Below, in pieces: positions 16,422 to 24,447 of a stretch of DNA of 64,000 bases. How positions within the stretch are numbered: the first letter of the stretch is position 1; every line of letters begins with the position of its first letter. The notes beneath the pieces are model-generated. The model saw nothing but the letters and a program-made list of their open reading frames with translations, did not search any database and was not told where the DNA came from. The position numbers were made by a program, and so were the translations under genes. Origin of the DNA: Burkholderiaceae bacterium (lineage in GTDB: Bacteria; Pseudomonadota; Gammaproteobacteria; Burkholderiales; Burkholderiaceae_C); contig JACKLJ010000004.1 in the NCBI GenBank assembly GCA_024235955.1, forward strand, positions 1-64,000, written 5' to 3'.

Positions 16422-17360
16422 ATGAACGCGCCCCTTGCTCCCGCCGACCTGCAGCCCGGACCGACCGCCGTGCCCCTGGGCCCGGCCGCCCGCGACCGCG
16501 CCGACCGCGAGGCGCTCAAGCTCGAGAAGCGCCTGTGCCGCCAGGTCGGCCAGGCGATCGCCGACTTCAACATGATCGAGGAGGGCGACCGGGTGATGGT
16601 GTGCCTCTCGGGCGGCAAGGACAGCTACGGCCTGCTCGACATTCTGATGAAGCTGCAGGCGCGCGCGCCGGTGCGCTTTGAGCTGGTGGCCGTGAACCTC
16701 GACCAGAAGCAGCCCGGCTTTCCGGCCGAGGTGCTGCCGGCCTACCTGCAGGGCCTGGGGATCGAGCACCACATCGAGACGCAGGACACCTACAGCATCG
16801 TCAAGGCCAAGATCCCCGAAGGCAAGACCACCTGCAGCCTGTGCTCGCGCCTGCGCCGCGGCATCCTCTACAGCGTGGCGCGGCGCCTCAAGTGCAACAA
16901 GATCGCGCTCGGCCACCACCGCGACGACATGTTGCAGACCTTTTTCCTCAACATGTTCTTCGGCGGCAAGCTCAAGGGCATGCCGCCCAAGCTGACCAGC
17001 GACAACGGCGAGTTCATCGTCATCCGCCCGCTGGCCTACGTGCCCGAGAAGGATTTGGTGCGCTGGGCCGAGCACCGCCAGTTCCCCATCATCCCCTGCA
17101 ACCTGTGCGGCAGCCAGGAGAACCTGCAGCGCCAGGTGGTGGGCGACATGCTGCGCGAGTGGGAGAAGAAGCACCCCGGCCGCATCGAGAACATGTTCAC
17201 CGCGCTGCAGAACGTGGTGCCCTCGCACCTGATGGACGCCGCCCTGCACGATTTCCGCCACCTGCGCGCCACCGGCGTGGCCGACGAGAACGGCGACAAG
17301 GCCTTCGACGACGAGCCGGTGGTGGCGCCGGGCGCCGGGGTGGTGCGGCTGGATTTCTAG
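16422..17360 (+). CDS. ttcA: tRNA 2-thiocytidine(32) synthetase TtcA
   Basis: A 312-residue [4Fe-4S]-dependent enzyme that thiolates C32 of certain tRNAs. The PP-loop ATP motif is CLSGGKDSYGLLDIL. The cluster/catalytic cysteines are in TTCSLCSRLRRGIL (CxxC) and PCNLCGSQENLQRQ. Other family motifs are ALGHHRDDMLQTFFLNMFF and KLTSDNGEFIVIRPLAYVPE. Length matches TtcA (about 300-315). It is followed 85 bp later by a histidine phosphatase gene on the same strand. Confidence 0.96.
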   Translation: MNAPLAPADLQPGPTAVPLGPAARDRADREALKLEKRLCRQVGQAIADFNMIEEGDRVMVCLSGGKDSYGLLDILMKLQARAPVRFELVAVNLDQKQPGFPAEVLPAYLQGLGIEHHIETQDTYSIVKAKIPEGKTTCSLCSRLRRGILYSVARRLKCNKIALGHHRDDMLQTFFLNMFFGGKLKGMPPKLTSDNGEFIVIRPLAYVPEKDLVRWAEHRQFPIIPCNLCGSQENLQRQVVGDMLREWEKKHPGRIENMFTALQNVVPSHLMDAALHDFRHLRATGVADENGDKAFDDEPVVAPGAGVVRLDF

Positions 17361-17445
17361 CACCGCGCTCAGGCGCCTTCCTGCCCCATCGCCAGCCCGC
17401 CGCGCTGAGCCGGCGCGGCCGCAAGCCGCGTGGCATGATGCCCGC

Positions 17446-18087
17446 ATGGAGGCCACCCGCATCATCGCCATCCGGCACGGCGAAACCACCTGGAACGCCG
17501 ATGGCCGGGTTCAGGGCCACACCGACATCGGCCTGAGCGACACCGGCCGCGCGCAGGCGCAGCGGCTGGCGCAGGCGCTGGCCGGGCGCGACCGGCTGGA
17601 CGCCATCTACAGCAGCGATCTGGCCCGCGCCCGCGACACCGCCGCCGCCGTCGGCGCGGCCATGGGCGTGGCGGTCCAGCTGGAGCAGGGCCTGCGCGAG
17701 CGCGCCTTCGGCCGGGTGGAGGGCAACACCTTCGCCGGCATCCGCGAGCGCTGGCCCGACGACGCCGAACGCTGGCGCCGGCGCGACCCCGAATGGCGGC
17801 CCGAGGGTGGCGAATCCCTGCTGCAGTTTCGGGAGCGCATCACGCTTGCCCTGAGCGGTCTGGCAGCCAAAAACATAGGCAAACACATCGCCGTGGTGGC
17901 GCACGGCGGCGTGCTCGACGTGCTGTACCGCGCGGCCACCGGCCTGGGGCTGCAGGACGCGCGCACCTGGCAGCTCGGCAACTGCACCATCAACCGCCTG
18001 CTCTGGACCCCGGACGGCCTGACCCTGGTGGGCTGGGCCGACGACCAACACCTGCAACAACCCGCCGCCGATGAGACCTTCTCCTGA
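17446..18087 (+). CDS. Histidine phosphatase (phosphoglycerate mutase-like) family protein
   Basis: A 213-residue cytoplasmic enzyme. RHGETTWNADGRVQGHTD carries the nucleophilic histidine and the arginine of the RHGE motif. SDLARARDTAAAV and LRERAFGRVEGNTF follow the family order, and the second active-site histidine is in IAVVAHGGVLDVLYR. Such GpmB/CobC-like enzymes hydrolyse phosphoesters, and the substrate here is unknown. Its last 17 bases overlap the start of the next gene, so the two are likely co-translated. Confidence 0.88.
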   Translation: MEATRIIAIRHGETTWNADGRVQGHTDIGLSDTGRAQAQRLAQALAGRDRLDAIYSSDLARARDTAAAVGAAMGVAVQLEQGLRERAFGRVEGNTFAGIRERWPDDAERWRRRDPEWRPEGGESLLQFRERITLALSGLAAKNIGKHIAVVAHGGVLDVLYRAATGLGLQDARTWQLGNCTINRLLWTPDGLTLVGWADDQHLQQPAADETFS

Positions 18088-19264
18088 CGCCACGCTCACC
18101 CCCGCCGTCGCGCGCCTGAAGTCCTGCATCGGGCAGGGCGTGGACGCGCTCGAGACCCCGGCGCTGGTGATCGACGTGGAGGCGCTGAACCGCAACATGC
18201 AGCGCATGACCGAGTTCGCCGCCAAGCACCGCGTGCGCCTGCGCCCGCACGCCAAGACGCACAAGAGCGGCGACATTGCGCACCTGCAGCTGCAGGCCGG
18301 TGCGGTGGGCGTGTGCGTGCAGACCGTGGCCGAGGCCGAGGCGCTGGCCGCCCGCGGCGTGAAGGACATCTTCATCAGCAACCAGGTGCTGGCCGTGCCC
18401 CGGCTGCGGCGCGTGGCCGCGCTGGCGCACCAGCTGGCGCAGCGCGGCGGCCGGCTGGCCATCGCGGTGGACAGCGGCGAGGGCGTGACCCGCCTGGCGC
18501 AGGCCATGAACCTGACCAACAAGCCGATCGACGTGTTCCTGGAAATCGACGTCGGTCAGGGCCGCTGCGGCGTGCCGGTGGGCGAGGCGGTGGTGGTGCT
18601 GGCGCGGCTGATCGCCGACCATGCGCCGCGCCTGCACTTCGCCGGCCTGCACGCCTACCACGGCGGGGCGCAGCACGTGCGCTCGGTGGCCGAGCGCCGC
18701 ATGGCCGTCTCCGTGGCCGCCGAGCGGGTGGCCGAGGCGCGCGACCTGCTGCGGGGCGCAGATATCGAGGTGCCGCTCGTCACCGGCGCCGGCACCGGCA
18801 GCTTCGGCCAGGAGGCGGCCAGCGGCCTGTGGGGCGAGCTGCAGGCGGGCAGCTTCATCTTCATGGACGCCGATTACGCGCTCAACGAACGCGACCCGGC
18901 CCAGCCGGTGTTCGAGCACGCGCTGTTCCTGAAATCGCAGGTCATCAGCGCGCGCGGCGAGCAGGTGGTGGTGGACGCCGGCCACAAGAGCCACGCCGTC
19001 GATTCCGGCCTGCCGCTGGTGCACAGCCTGCCGGGCCAGCCGGCCATGGTGTACGCCAATGGCGGCGACGAGCACGGCATCCTGCGCCTGGCCGACGGCG
19101 CCGAAGGCCAGTTGCCGGCGCTGGGCGACACGGTGTGGCTGATCCCCGGCCACTGCGACCCCACCGTGAACCTGCACGACGCCATGTTCGCCGTGCGCGA
19201 CGGCCTGGCCGGCGGCGTGGTCGAGTCCATCGTCTGGGTGGACGCCCGCGGCTACACCGGCTGA
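18071..19264 (+). CDS. D-threonine aldolase/D-serine dehydratase-like PLP enzyme (DSD1 family)
   Basis: A 397-residue fold-type III (alanine-racemase-like) PLP enzyme. The N-terminal barrel has TPALVIDVEALNRNMQRM and RLRPHAKTHKSGDIA, where the Lys of HAKTHK binds PLP. Other motifs are AVGVCVQTVAEAEALAA, EIDVGQGRCGVP and GAGTGSF. The C-terminal beta domain ends with IPGHCDPTVNLHD, whose His and Asp two positions later resemble the divalent-metal site of D-threonine aldolases. The likely reaction is breakdown of D-threo-3-hydroxy amino acids (D-threonine to glycine plus acetaldehyde). D-serine or hydroxyaspartate dehydratase activity remains possible. Confidence 0.85.
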   Translation: MRPSPDATLTPAVARLKSCIGQGVDALETPALVIDVEALNRNMQRMTEFAAKHRVRLRPHAKTHKSGDIAHLQLQAGAVGVCVQTVAEAEALAARGVKDIFISNQVLAVPRLRRVAALAHQLAQRGGRLAIAVDSGEGVTRLAQAMNLTNKPIDVFLEIDVGQGRCGVPVGEAVVVLARLIADHAPRLHFAGLHAYHGGAQHVRSVAERRMAVSVAAERVAEARDLLRGADIEVPLVTGAGTGSFGQEAASGLWGELQAGSFIFMDADYALNERDPAQPVFEHALFLKSQVISARGEQVVVDAGHKSHAVDSGLPLVHSLPGQPAMVYANGGDEHGILRLADGAEGQLPALGDTVWLIPGHCDPTVNLHDAMFAVRDGLAGGVVESIVWVDARGYTG

Positions 19265-19285
19265 ACCCGCCCGGGGCAACGCGCC

Positions 19286-21013
19286 ATGCTGACTGGCAGC
19301 CAGGTCATCGTGCTTGCGGTGCCGGTGTTCCTGGGCCTGATCGTGCTGGAGTTCGCCTGGGGCCGGGCGCGCGGGCGCAACACCTACGCGCTGGGCGACG
19401 CCGTCAACAGCCTGGGGCTGGGCGTGCTGAGCCAGATCAGCGCGGTGTTCACCGGCCTGCTGCGCCTGGGGCTGTACGTGCTGGCGTTCGAGCACCTGGC
19501 GCTGTGGCGCAACGATGCCTTCTGGACCGCCTGGTACGGCTGGCTGCTGGCGCTGCTGTTCTACGACCTGTGCTACTACTGGCTGCACCGCCTGGGCCAC
19601 GAGGTGGCCGTGCTGTGGGCCGCGCACGTGGTGCACCATCAGAGCCAGCACTACAACCTGAGCACGGCGCTGCGCCAGACCAGCAGCGGCGCGCTGCTCG
19701 GCTGGGTGTTCTACCTGCCGATGGCGCTGGCCGGCGTGCCGCCGCTGGTGTTCGCGGTGGTGGCGCTGGTGGACCTGCTCTACCAGTTCTGGGTGCACAC
19801 CGAGCACGTGCCCAGGCTCGGCTGGTTCGACCGCTGGTTCTGCAGCCCCAGCAACCACCGCGTGCACCACGCCGTGAACGACCGCTACCTGGACCGCAAC
19901 TACGGCGGCATCCTGATCGTCTGGGACCGCCTGTTCGGCAGCTTCGAGGACGAAGACCCGCTTGAAAAGCCCATCTACGGCACGCGCGCGCCGCTGAACT
20001 CCTGGGACCCGCTGTGGGCCAACCTGGAGGTCTACTGGGCGCTGGCGCAGGACAGCTGGCGCGCCCGCCGCTGGGGCGACAAGCTGCGTGTGTGGTTCAA
20101 GCCGCCCGGCTGGCGGCCGGCCGACGTGGCCGCGCGCTGGCCCAGGCCGGCCTTCGACATCGCCGCCGTGCAGCACTACGACCCGCCCGCCGGCCGCACC
20201 GTGCAGGCGCTGGTGGCAGCCGAGTTCGTGCTGCTGCTGGGCGCCACCAGCCTGTTTCTGTGGCACGCCGAGGCACTGCCGCTGCTGGACGGCCTGCTGT
20301 GGTTCGGCGTGCTGACGCTGGTGCTGTGGACGCTGGGCGCGCTGCTGCAGGGGCGCATCGATATCTGGCTGGCGCTCGCGTTGCAGGCGGCGGCGCTGGC
20401 CACCGCGACGGCGGCGCTCGGCCTCGTGCCCTGGCACCGCGCGGCCAAGCCGTCGGTGATGGTGTTTGCTATGGTGTTGGTAGCTGCCTGCGCCCGACAG
20501 GAGCGGGCGGAGCGCGGTTTTTACTGGAATCTCGGGGTGGCGCTGTTGCTGTCGCTGCTGGGCGACGTGGCGCTGATGGTGCCCGGCGGCTTCGTGCCCG
20601 GCCTGGCCGCGTTCCTGCTGGCGCACCTGGCCTACATCGCCCTGTTCAAGCGCGGCGTGCCCTGGTTTCCCAGCCGCGGCGCGCTGGTGCTCACGCTGGC
20701 TGTCGGCGTCGGGATGTACGCCTTCCTGTGGCAGGGCGGGCTGCCGGTGGGGCTGCGCGCGCCGGTGGCGGCCTACGTGGTGGCGATCTCCCTGATGACG
20801 GCGCAGGCCCTGGGCCGCGCGCGGGCGCTGGGCACGCGCGGCGCCTGGCTGGTGGCGGCGGGCGCCTGCTGCTTCATGCTCAGCGATGCGCTGCTGGCCA
20901 CCAACCGCTTCGTGCAGCCGCTGCCGCTGGCCGCGCTGTGGGTGCTGGCGAGCTACTACATTGCTCAGTTGTTGATAGCTGCCTGCGCCCGTCCTGTATG
21001 GGCTAAACCCTGA
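19286..21013 (+). CDS. Fusion: fatty acid hydroxylase (AGMO-like) + YhhN lysoplasmalogenase-like domain
   Basis: A 575-residue integral membrane protein. Residues about 1-270 form a sterol desaturase/fatty acid hydroxylase domain with all histidine boxes: WLHRLGHE, HVVHHQSQHYN, HTEH and NHRVHH. This is a diiron site like that of alkylglycerol monooxygenase. From about residue 310 the protein has a second multi-helix domain that reads like YhhN/TMEM86: KPSVMVFAMVL, LLGDVALMVPGGFVPGLAAF, AHLAYIALF and FMLSDALLATNRF. YhhN enzymes split the vinyl-ether bond of lysoplasmalogens. Together the domains suggest ether-lipid cleavage. Dispersed repeat copy 8 lies in frame within the YhhN part (VAACARQERAERG), and copy 9 encodes the last residues and the stop (IAACARPVWAKP). 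Confidence 0.82.
   Translation: MLTGSQVIVLAVPVFLGLIVLEFAWGRARGRNTYALGDAVNSLGLGVLSQISAVFTGLLRLGLYVLAFEHLALWRNDAFWTAWYGWLLALLFYDLCYYWLHRLGHEVAVLWAAHVVHHQSQHYNLSTALRQTSSGALLGWVFYLPMALAGVPPLVFAVVALVDLLYQFWVHTEHVPRLGWFDRWFCSPSNHRVHHAVNDRYLDRNYGGILIVWDRLFGSFEDEDPLEKPIYGTRAPLNSWDPLWANLEVYWALAQDSWRARRWGDKLRVWFKPPGWRPADVAARWPRPAFDIAAVQHYDPPAGRTVQALVAAEFVLLLGATSLFLWHAEALPLLDGLLWFGVLTLVLWTLGALLQGRIDIWLALALQAAALATATAALGLVPWHRAAKPSVMVFAMVLVAACARQERAERGFYWNLGVALLLSLLGDVALMVPGGFVPGLAAFLLAHLAYIALFKRGVPWFPSRGALVLTLAVGVGMYAFLWQGGLPVGLRAPVAAYVVAISLMTAQALGRARALGTRGAWLVAAGACCFMLSDALLATNRFVQPLPLAALWVLASYYIAQLLIAACARPVWAKP
20461..20525 (+). repeat. Dispersed 60-bp repeat, copy 8 (inside hydroxylase-YhhN gene)
   Basis: Contains ggtagctgcctgcgcccgac followed by aggagcgggcggagcgcggt. 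It is in frame, in a loop between the first and second helices of the YhhN domain. Confidence 0.8.
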
Positions 21014-21020
21014 TTTAATG
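20960..21020 (+). repeat. Dispersed 60-bp repeat, copy 9 (3' end of hydroxylase-YhhN gene)
   Basis: Contains tgatagctgcctgcgcccgt. The host gene's stop codon (21011-21013) lies in the repeat tail. The convergent Lrp gene ends two bases beyond at 21022. Confidence 0.8.
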
Positions 21021-21021
21021 C

Positions 21022-21516
21022 CTAAAACGTGGCGCGTGCGTGGTCCAGCGGAATGGCCGTGCCGAACTTGGCGCGGCGGGTGGCGAAGAAGGCCTTCACG
21101 TTGCGCACGTTGGCGTCCTGGGTGAACAGGCGCTCGGCCAGCACCTGGTAGGCCGGCATGTCGGGCACGCGCAGGATGAGCACGAAATCCGGCCCCGGCG
21201 CCACGCGCCAGCACTGGGTCACGGCCGGCTCCGCCACCGCTCGGCGCTCGAAGGCATCGGCGTGCTCGGCGCCCTGGCGGTCCAGCGTCACTTCCACGAT
21301 GGCGCTGAGGCCGTGGCCCAGCTGCGCGGCCACGGCGTCCTCGCTCAGCACCGCCACCTGGCGCTCGATCAGCCCGGCCTCGCGCAGGCGCCGCACGCGC
21401 CGCAGGCAGGTGGGTGGCGACACGTGCACGCGCTCGGCCAGTTCCTGGTTGGGCAGGGAGGCGTCGTCTTGAAGCGCGGCGAGCAACTCCCAATCTATGT
21501 TGTCAAGTTCCATCAT
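21022..21516 (-). CDS. Lrp/AsnC family transcriptional regulator
   Basis: A 164-residue DNA-binding protein from ATG 21516 (ATG 21513 is equally possible). The N-terminal winged helix-turn-helix covers about residues 5-60: IDWELLAALQDDASLPNQEL, then ERVHVSPPTCLRRVRRL, the recognition helix. The C-terminal RAM (ligand-binding) domain contains VTQCWRVAPGPDFVLILRVP, matching the conserved CxxVxGxxDYxL region. It is divergent from glmS, with about 135 bp between the genes, so it could control glmS or itself. The ligand is presumably an amino acid. The YhhN fusion gene converges on it. Confidence 0.9.
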   Translation of the reverse strand: MMELDNIDWELLAALQDDASLPNQELAERVHVSPPTCLRRVRRLREAGLIERQVAVLSEDAVAAQLGHGLSAIVEVTLDRQGAEHADAFERRAVAEPAVTQCWRVAPGPDFVLILRVPDMPAYQVLAERLFTQDANVRNVKAFFATRRAKFGTAIPLDHARATF

Positions 21517-21585
21517 GATAGAAATTATGGAATCCAATTTCTTGTTGTCATCATTTTGACGATGTGTTCCATTAAATGGCAATAG

Positions 21586-21615
21586 TTGACATGAAATTTC
21601 TTGTCGGCTTGCCTA
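21586..21615 (+). promoter_or_regulatory. Possible glmS promoter
   Basis: A perfect -35 hexamer TTGACA (21586-21591) is followed 18 bp later by TGCCTA (21610-21615), a poor -10. The region between the divergent Lrp gene and glmS is AT-richer than its surroundings. The glmS Shine-Dalgarno is gggag at 21641-21645. Confidence 0.35.
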
Positions 21616-21652
21616 CCATCCGCACATCCGATCCAGTTCAGGGAGAACCACC

Positions 21653-23566
21653 ATGTGCGGCATCGTCGGCGCGGTCGCCACGCGCAACATCGTTCCCATC
21701 CTCGTCCAGGGCCTGCAGCGGCTGGAGTACCGGGGTTACGACTCCTGCGGCATCGCCGTCAACACGGCCGGCGTGGCGCCGCCACCGGTGCGGCTGCGGC
21801 GCGTGCGCGGCATCTCGCGCGTGGCCGACCTGGCGGCGCAGGCGGCCGAGCAGGGGGTGGAAGGCCACATCGGCATCGCCCACACGCGCTGGGCCACGCA
21901 TGGCGCGCCGGCGGTGAGCAACGCGCACCCGCACTTCAGCATGGGCGCCCACGGGGGCGAGCTGGCCGGCGACGCCGCGGACGACGCGCGCGGCCGCGTC
22001 ACCCTGGTGCACAACGGCATCATCGAGAACCACGAGACGCTGCGCCGCGAGCTGGAGGCGCGCGGCTACCACTTCAGCAGCCAGACCGACACCGAGGTCA
22101 TCGTCCACCTGATCGACAGCCTGTACGACGGCGACCTGTTCGAGGCCGTGCAGGCCGCCGCACGCCAGCTGCACGGCAGCTTTGCCATCGCCGTGCTGCA
22201 CCGCGACGAGCCGCAGCGCCTGGTGGGCGCGCGACAGGGCTCGCCCCTGGTGCTGGGCGTTGGGGCCGATGGCAAGGAGCACTTCCTGGCCAGCGACGCC
22301 ATGGCCCTGGCCGGCGTGACCGACCAGATCGCCTATCTGGAAGACGGCGACGTGGTCGACGTGCAGCTGGGCAAGCACTGGATCGTGGGCGCCGGCGGCC
22401 AGCGCGTGCAACGCGCCGTGAAGACCGTGCAGGTGGCCAGCGGCGCGGCCGAACTGGGCCCCTACCGCCACTACATGCAGAAGGAGATCTTCGAGCAGCC
22501 GCGCGCCGTGGCCGACACGCTGGAAGGCGTGCTGAGCGTGGCGCCCGAGCTGTTCGAGGCGGCGGGCAACCACGCGCCGGGCGAGGGCGCCCACGCCACC
22601 TTCGGCGCCGTGGACCAGGTGCTGATCCTGGCCTGCGGCACCAGCTACTACGCCGGCTGCGTGGCCAAGTACTGGCTGGAAGCGGTGGCGCGCATCCCCA
22701 CGCAGGTGGAGATCGCCAGCGAATACCGCTACCGCGCCTCGGTGGCCAACCCGCGCACGCTGGTGGTCACCATCAGCCAGAGCGGCGAAACCGCCGACAC
22801 CCTGGCCGCGCTGCGCCATGCGCAGGAGCTGGGCATGCGGCACACGCTCACCGTCTGCAACGTGCCCACCAGCGCCATGGTGCGCGAATGCAGGCTGGCC
22901 TACCTGACCCGCGCCGGCACCGAGATTGGCGTGGCCAGCACCAAGGCCTTCACCACCCAGCTGGTGGGGCTGTTCCTGCTCACGCTGGCACTGGCGCAGG
23001 CGCGCGAGCTGCTGCCCGAGGCGGCCGAGGCCAACTTCATCAACCAGCTGCGCCACCTGCCGGCAGCGCTGCAGGCCGTGCTGGCGCTGGAGCCGCAGGT
23101 GATCGGCTGGGCCGAGCAGTTCGCCAGCAAGGAAAACGCCCTGTTCCTGGGCCGCGGGCTGCACTACCCGATCGCCCTGGAGGGCGCGCTCAAGCTCAAG
23201 GAGATCACCTACATCCACGCCGAGGCGTATGCAGCCGGCGAACTCAAGCACGGCCCGCTGGCGCTGGTGACCAGCAGCATGCCGGTGGTCACCGTGGCGC
23301 CCCATGACGCGCTGCTGGAAAAACTCAAGAGCAACATGCAGGAAGTGCGCGCCCGCGGCGGCGTGCTGTACGTGCTGGCCGACGCCGACAGCCGCATCGA
23401 AAGCGCCGACGGCCTGCACGCCATCCGTATGCCCGAGCACTACGGCCTGCTGTCACCCATCCTGCACGTCGTGCCCCTGCAGCTGCTGGCCTACCACACC
23501 GCCGTCGCGCGCGGCACCGACGTCGACAAGCCGCGCAACCTGGCCAAGAGCGTGACGGTGGAGTGA
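21653..23566 (+). CDS. glmS: Glutamine--fructose-6-phosphate aminotransferase (isomerising)
   Basis: A 637-residue cytoplasmic enzyme making glucosamine-6-phosphate, the first step to UDP-GlcNAc for peptidoglycan and LPS. The N-terminal amidotransferase domain begins MCGIVGAV with the Cys2 nucleophile and has LEYRGYDSCGIAV, HTRWATHGAPAVSNAHPH and GHNGI-type VHNGIIENHE. Two SIS domains follow (LACGTSYYAG and ISQSGETADTLAAL; LGRGLHYPIALEGALKLKEI). The C-terminus DKPRNLAKSVTVE is typical. It is about 28 residues longer than usual, partly from an insertion (GELAGDAADDARG) in the glutaminase domain. A hairpin cluster with a T-run follows. Confidence 0.96.
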   Translation: MCGIVGAVATRNIVPILVQGLQRLEYRGYDSCGIAVNTAGVAPPPVRLRRVRGISRVADLAAQAAEQGVEGHIGIAHTRWATHGAPAVSNAHPHFSMGAHGGELAGDAADDARGRVTLVHNGIIENHETLRRELEARGYHFSSQTDTEVIVHLIDSLYDGDLFEAVQAAARQLHGSFAIAVLHRDEPQRLVGARQGSPLVLGVGADGKEHFLASDAMALAGVTDQIAYLEDGDVVDVQLGKHWIVGAGGQRVQRAVKTVQVASGAAELGPYRHYMQKEIFEQPRAVADTLEGVLSVAPELFEAAGNHAPGEGAHATFGAVDQVLILACGTSYYAGCVAKYWLEAVARIPTQVEIASEYRYRASVANPRTLVVTISQSGETADTLAALRHAQELGMRHTLTVCNVPTSAMVRECRLAYLTRAGTEIGVASTKAFTTQLVGLFLLTLALAQARELLPEAAEANFINQLRHLPAALQAVLALEPQVIGWAEQFASKENALFLGRGLHYPIALEGALKLKEITYIHAEAYAAGELKHGPLALVTSSMPVVTVAPHDALLEKLKSNMQEVRARGGVLYVLADADSRIESADGLHAIRMPEHYGLLSPILHVVPLQLLAYHTAVARGTDVDKPRNLAKSVTVE

Positions 23567-23613
23567 GCGCCGGGCCGGGGCCGCAGCCCGCCCGGCTTCC
23601 GAAACAGATGATC

Positions 23614-23667
23614 AGCGGGTTCGAAAGCCCGCTGGAGCGGGTTGCGACCTGATGGCGCTCCCTTTTT
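23614..23667 (+). terminator. Terminator after glmS
   Basis: The hairpin agcggg/cccgct (23614-23633) is followed by a second stem, ggagcg/cgctcc (23634-23661), and the T-run cttttt at 23662-23667. The large loop of the second stem makes it weaker than a canonical terminator. Confidence 0.6.
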
Positions 23668-23762
23668 CGCCATAAGCCCACATCAAGTATTGCTGCGTTG
23701 CAGCATAAAACTAGGGTTTACCCCTATACTTGCGTCATTGTTCGCTCACACGGGAGTTGGAA

Positions 23763-23852
23763 ATGATGGTTGCTCTGATCCTGGTGGCCGCCGTGGTGGT
23801 GGCGGTTGGCACTGGTTACTACGCCTCCAAGAAGATCGACGATCTGCGTTGA
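23763..23852 (+). CDS. 29-residue single-pass membrane peptide
   Basis: The frame atgatggttgctctg... encodes MMVALILVAAVVVAVGTGYY followed by ASKKIDDLR. One hydrophobic helix (residues 3-16) is followed by a short charged tail, as in many small inner-membrane proteins. Support for expression is good. A Shine-Dalgarno (gggag at 23752-23756) lies 6 bases upstream, a -10-like TATACT lies at 23725-23730, and a strong terminator follows 50 bp after the stop. It forms a self-contained unit between glmS and the VOC gene. Either ATG 23763 or 23766 may be used. I do not recognise a family. Confidence 0.6.
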   Translation: MMVALILVAAVVVAVGTGYYASKKIDDLR

Positions 23853-23902
23853 TCGGCATCCGGCGCTGCGGCGCCGGAACCATCCCCTTCGGGATGAAGC
23901 CA

Positions 23903-23926
23903 GGGGCTCCTTCGGGAGCCCTTTTT
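23903..23926 (+). terminator. Rho-independent terminator
   Basis: The stem gggctcc/ggagccc (23904-23910 with 23915-23921) has a UUCG tetraloop and ends in ttttt (23922-23926). A second UUCG hairpin (catcccc ttcg ggatg) lies just upstream at 23881-23896. It ends the transcript of the small peptide gene. Confidence 0.9.
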
Positions 23927-23963
23927 GCTGGGCGGCGTCTGCCGGCCTTGCTGGCCAGCGGGT

Positions 23964-24356
23964 TCAAAGCTGCTCGGAAATCTCGATCAGGTTGAAGTCC
24001 GGGTCGCGCACGTAGACGGAGCGTATCCTGCCAGTGGCGCCGGTGCGCTGCACGGGCCCTTCGATGATGGGCCAGTGGCGCTCGGCCAGCAGGGCGATCA
24101 CGGAGTCCAGAGGCACGTCGGCGATGAAACACAGGTCCAGCGCGCCGGGCACGGGCAGATGGGCCTTGGGCTCTAATTCCGCGCCCTGCACGTGCAGGTT
24201 GATCTTCTGCTGGCCGAACTTGAGTGCTTTGCGTTCGACGGGCGGCGTGCCGCCGACGAAGGATTCGAGCTGCATGCCGAGCACGCGGGTGTAGAAGTCG
24301 ATGCAGGCTTCGGGCCGCGCGGTGGTGAGCACCAGGTGGTCGAGGTGGTGGATCAT
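23964..24356 (-). CDS. VOC (glyoxalase/bleomycin resistance) superfamily protein
   Basis: A 130-residue single-module VOC protein. The order of metal and fold motifs is typical: IHHLDHLVLTTARPEACIDF with the first metal His, FYTRVLGMQLESF, a central KINLHVQGAE with the second His, and the C-terminal SVYVRDPDFNLIEISEQL with the metal Glu. Family members are dioxygenases, lyases or binding proteins. It resembles the uncharacterised VirF-like/YqcK group, so no substrate is proposed. An Lrp-type regulator lies 91 bp upstream on the same strand. Confidence 0.87.
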   Translation of the reverse strand: MIHHLDHLVLTTARPEACIDFYTRVLGMQLESFVGGTPPVERKALKFGQQKINLHVQGAELEPKAHLPVPGALDLCFIADVPLDSVIALLAERHWPIIEGPVQRTGATGRIRSVYVRDPDFNLIEISEQL

Positions 24357-24447
24357 GCGGAACAGGTCTTTCTGAGTGGGGCCGGCGCTGCTGGGTCGGA
24401 CCTGAGTTCGGGGCGGCGGAAAACAATGGCCCGGTGGTCGGCAAAGG

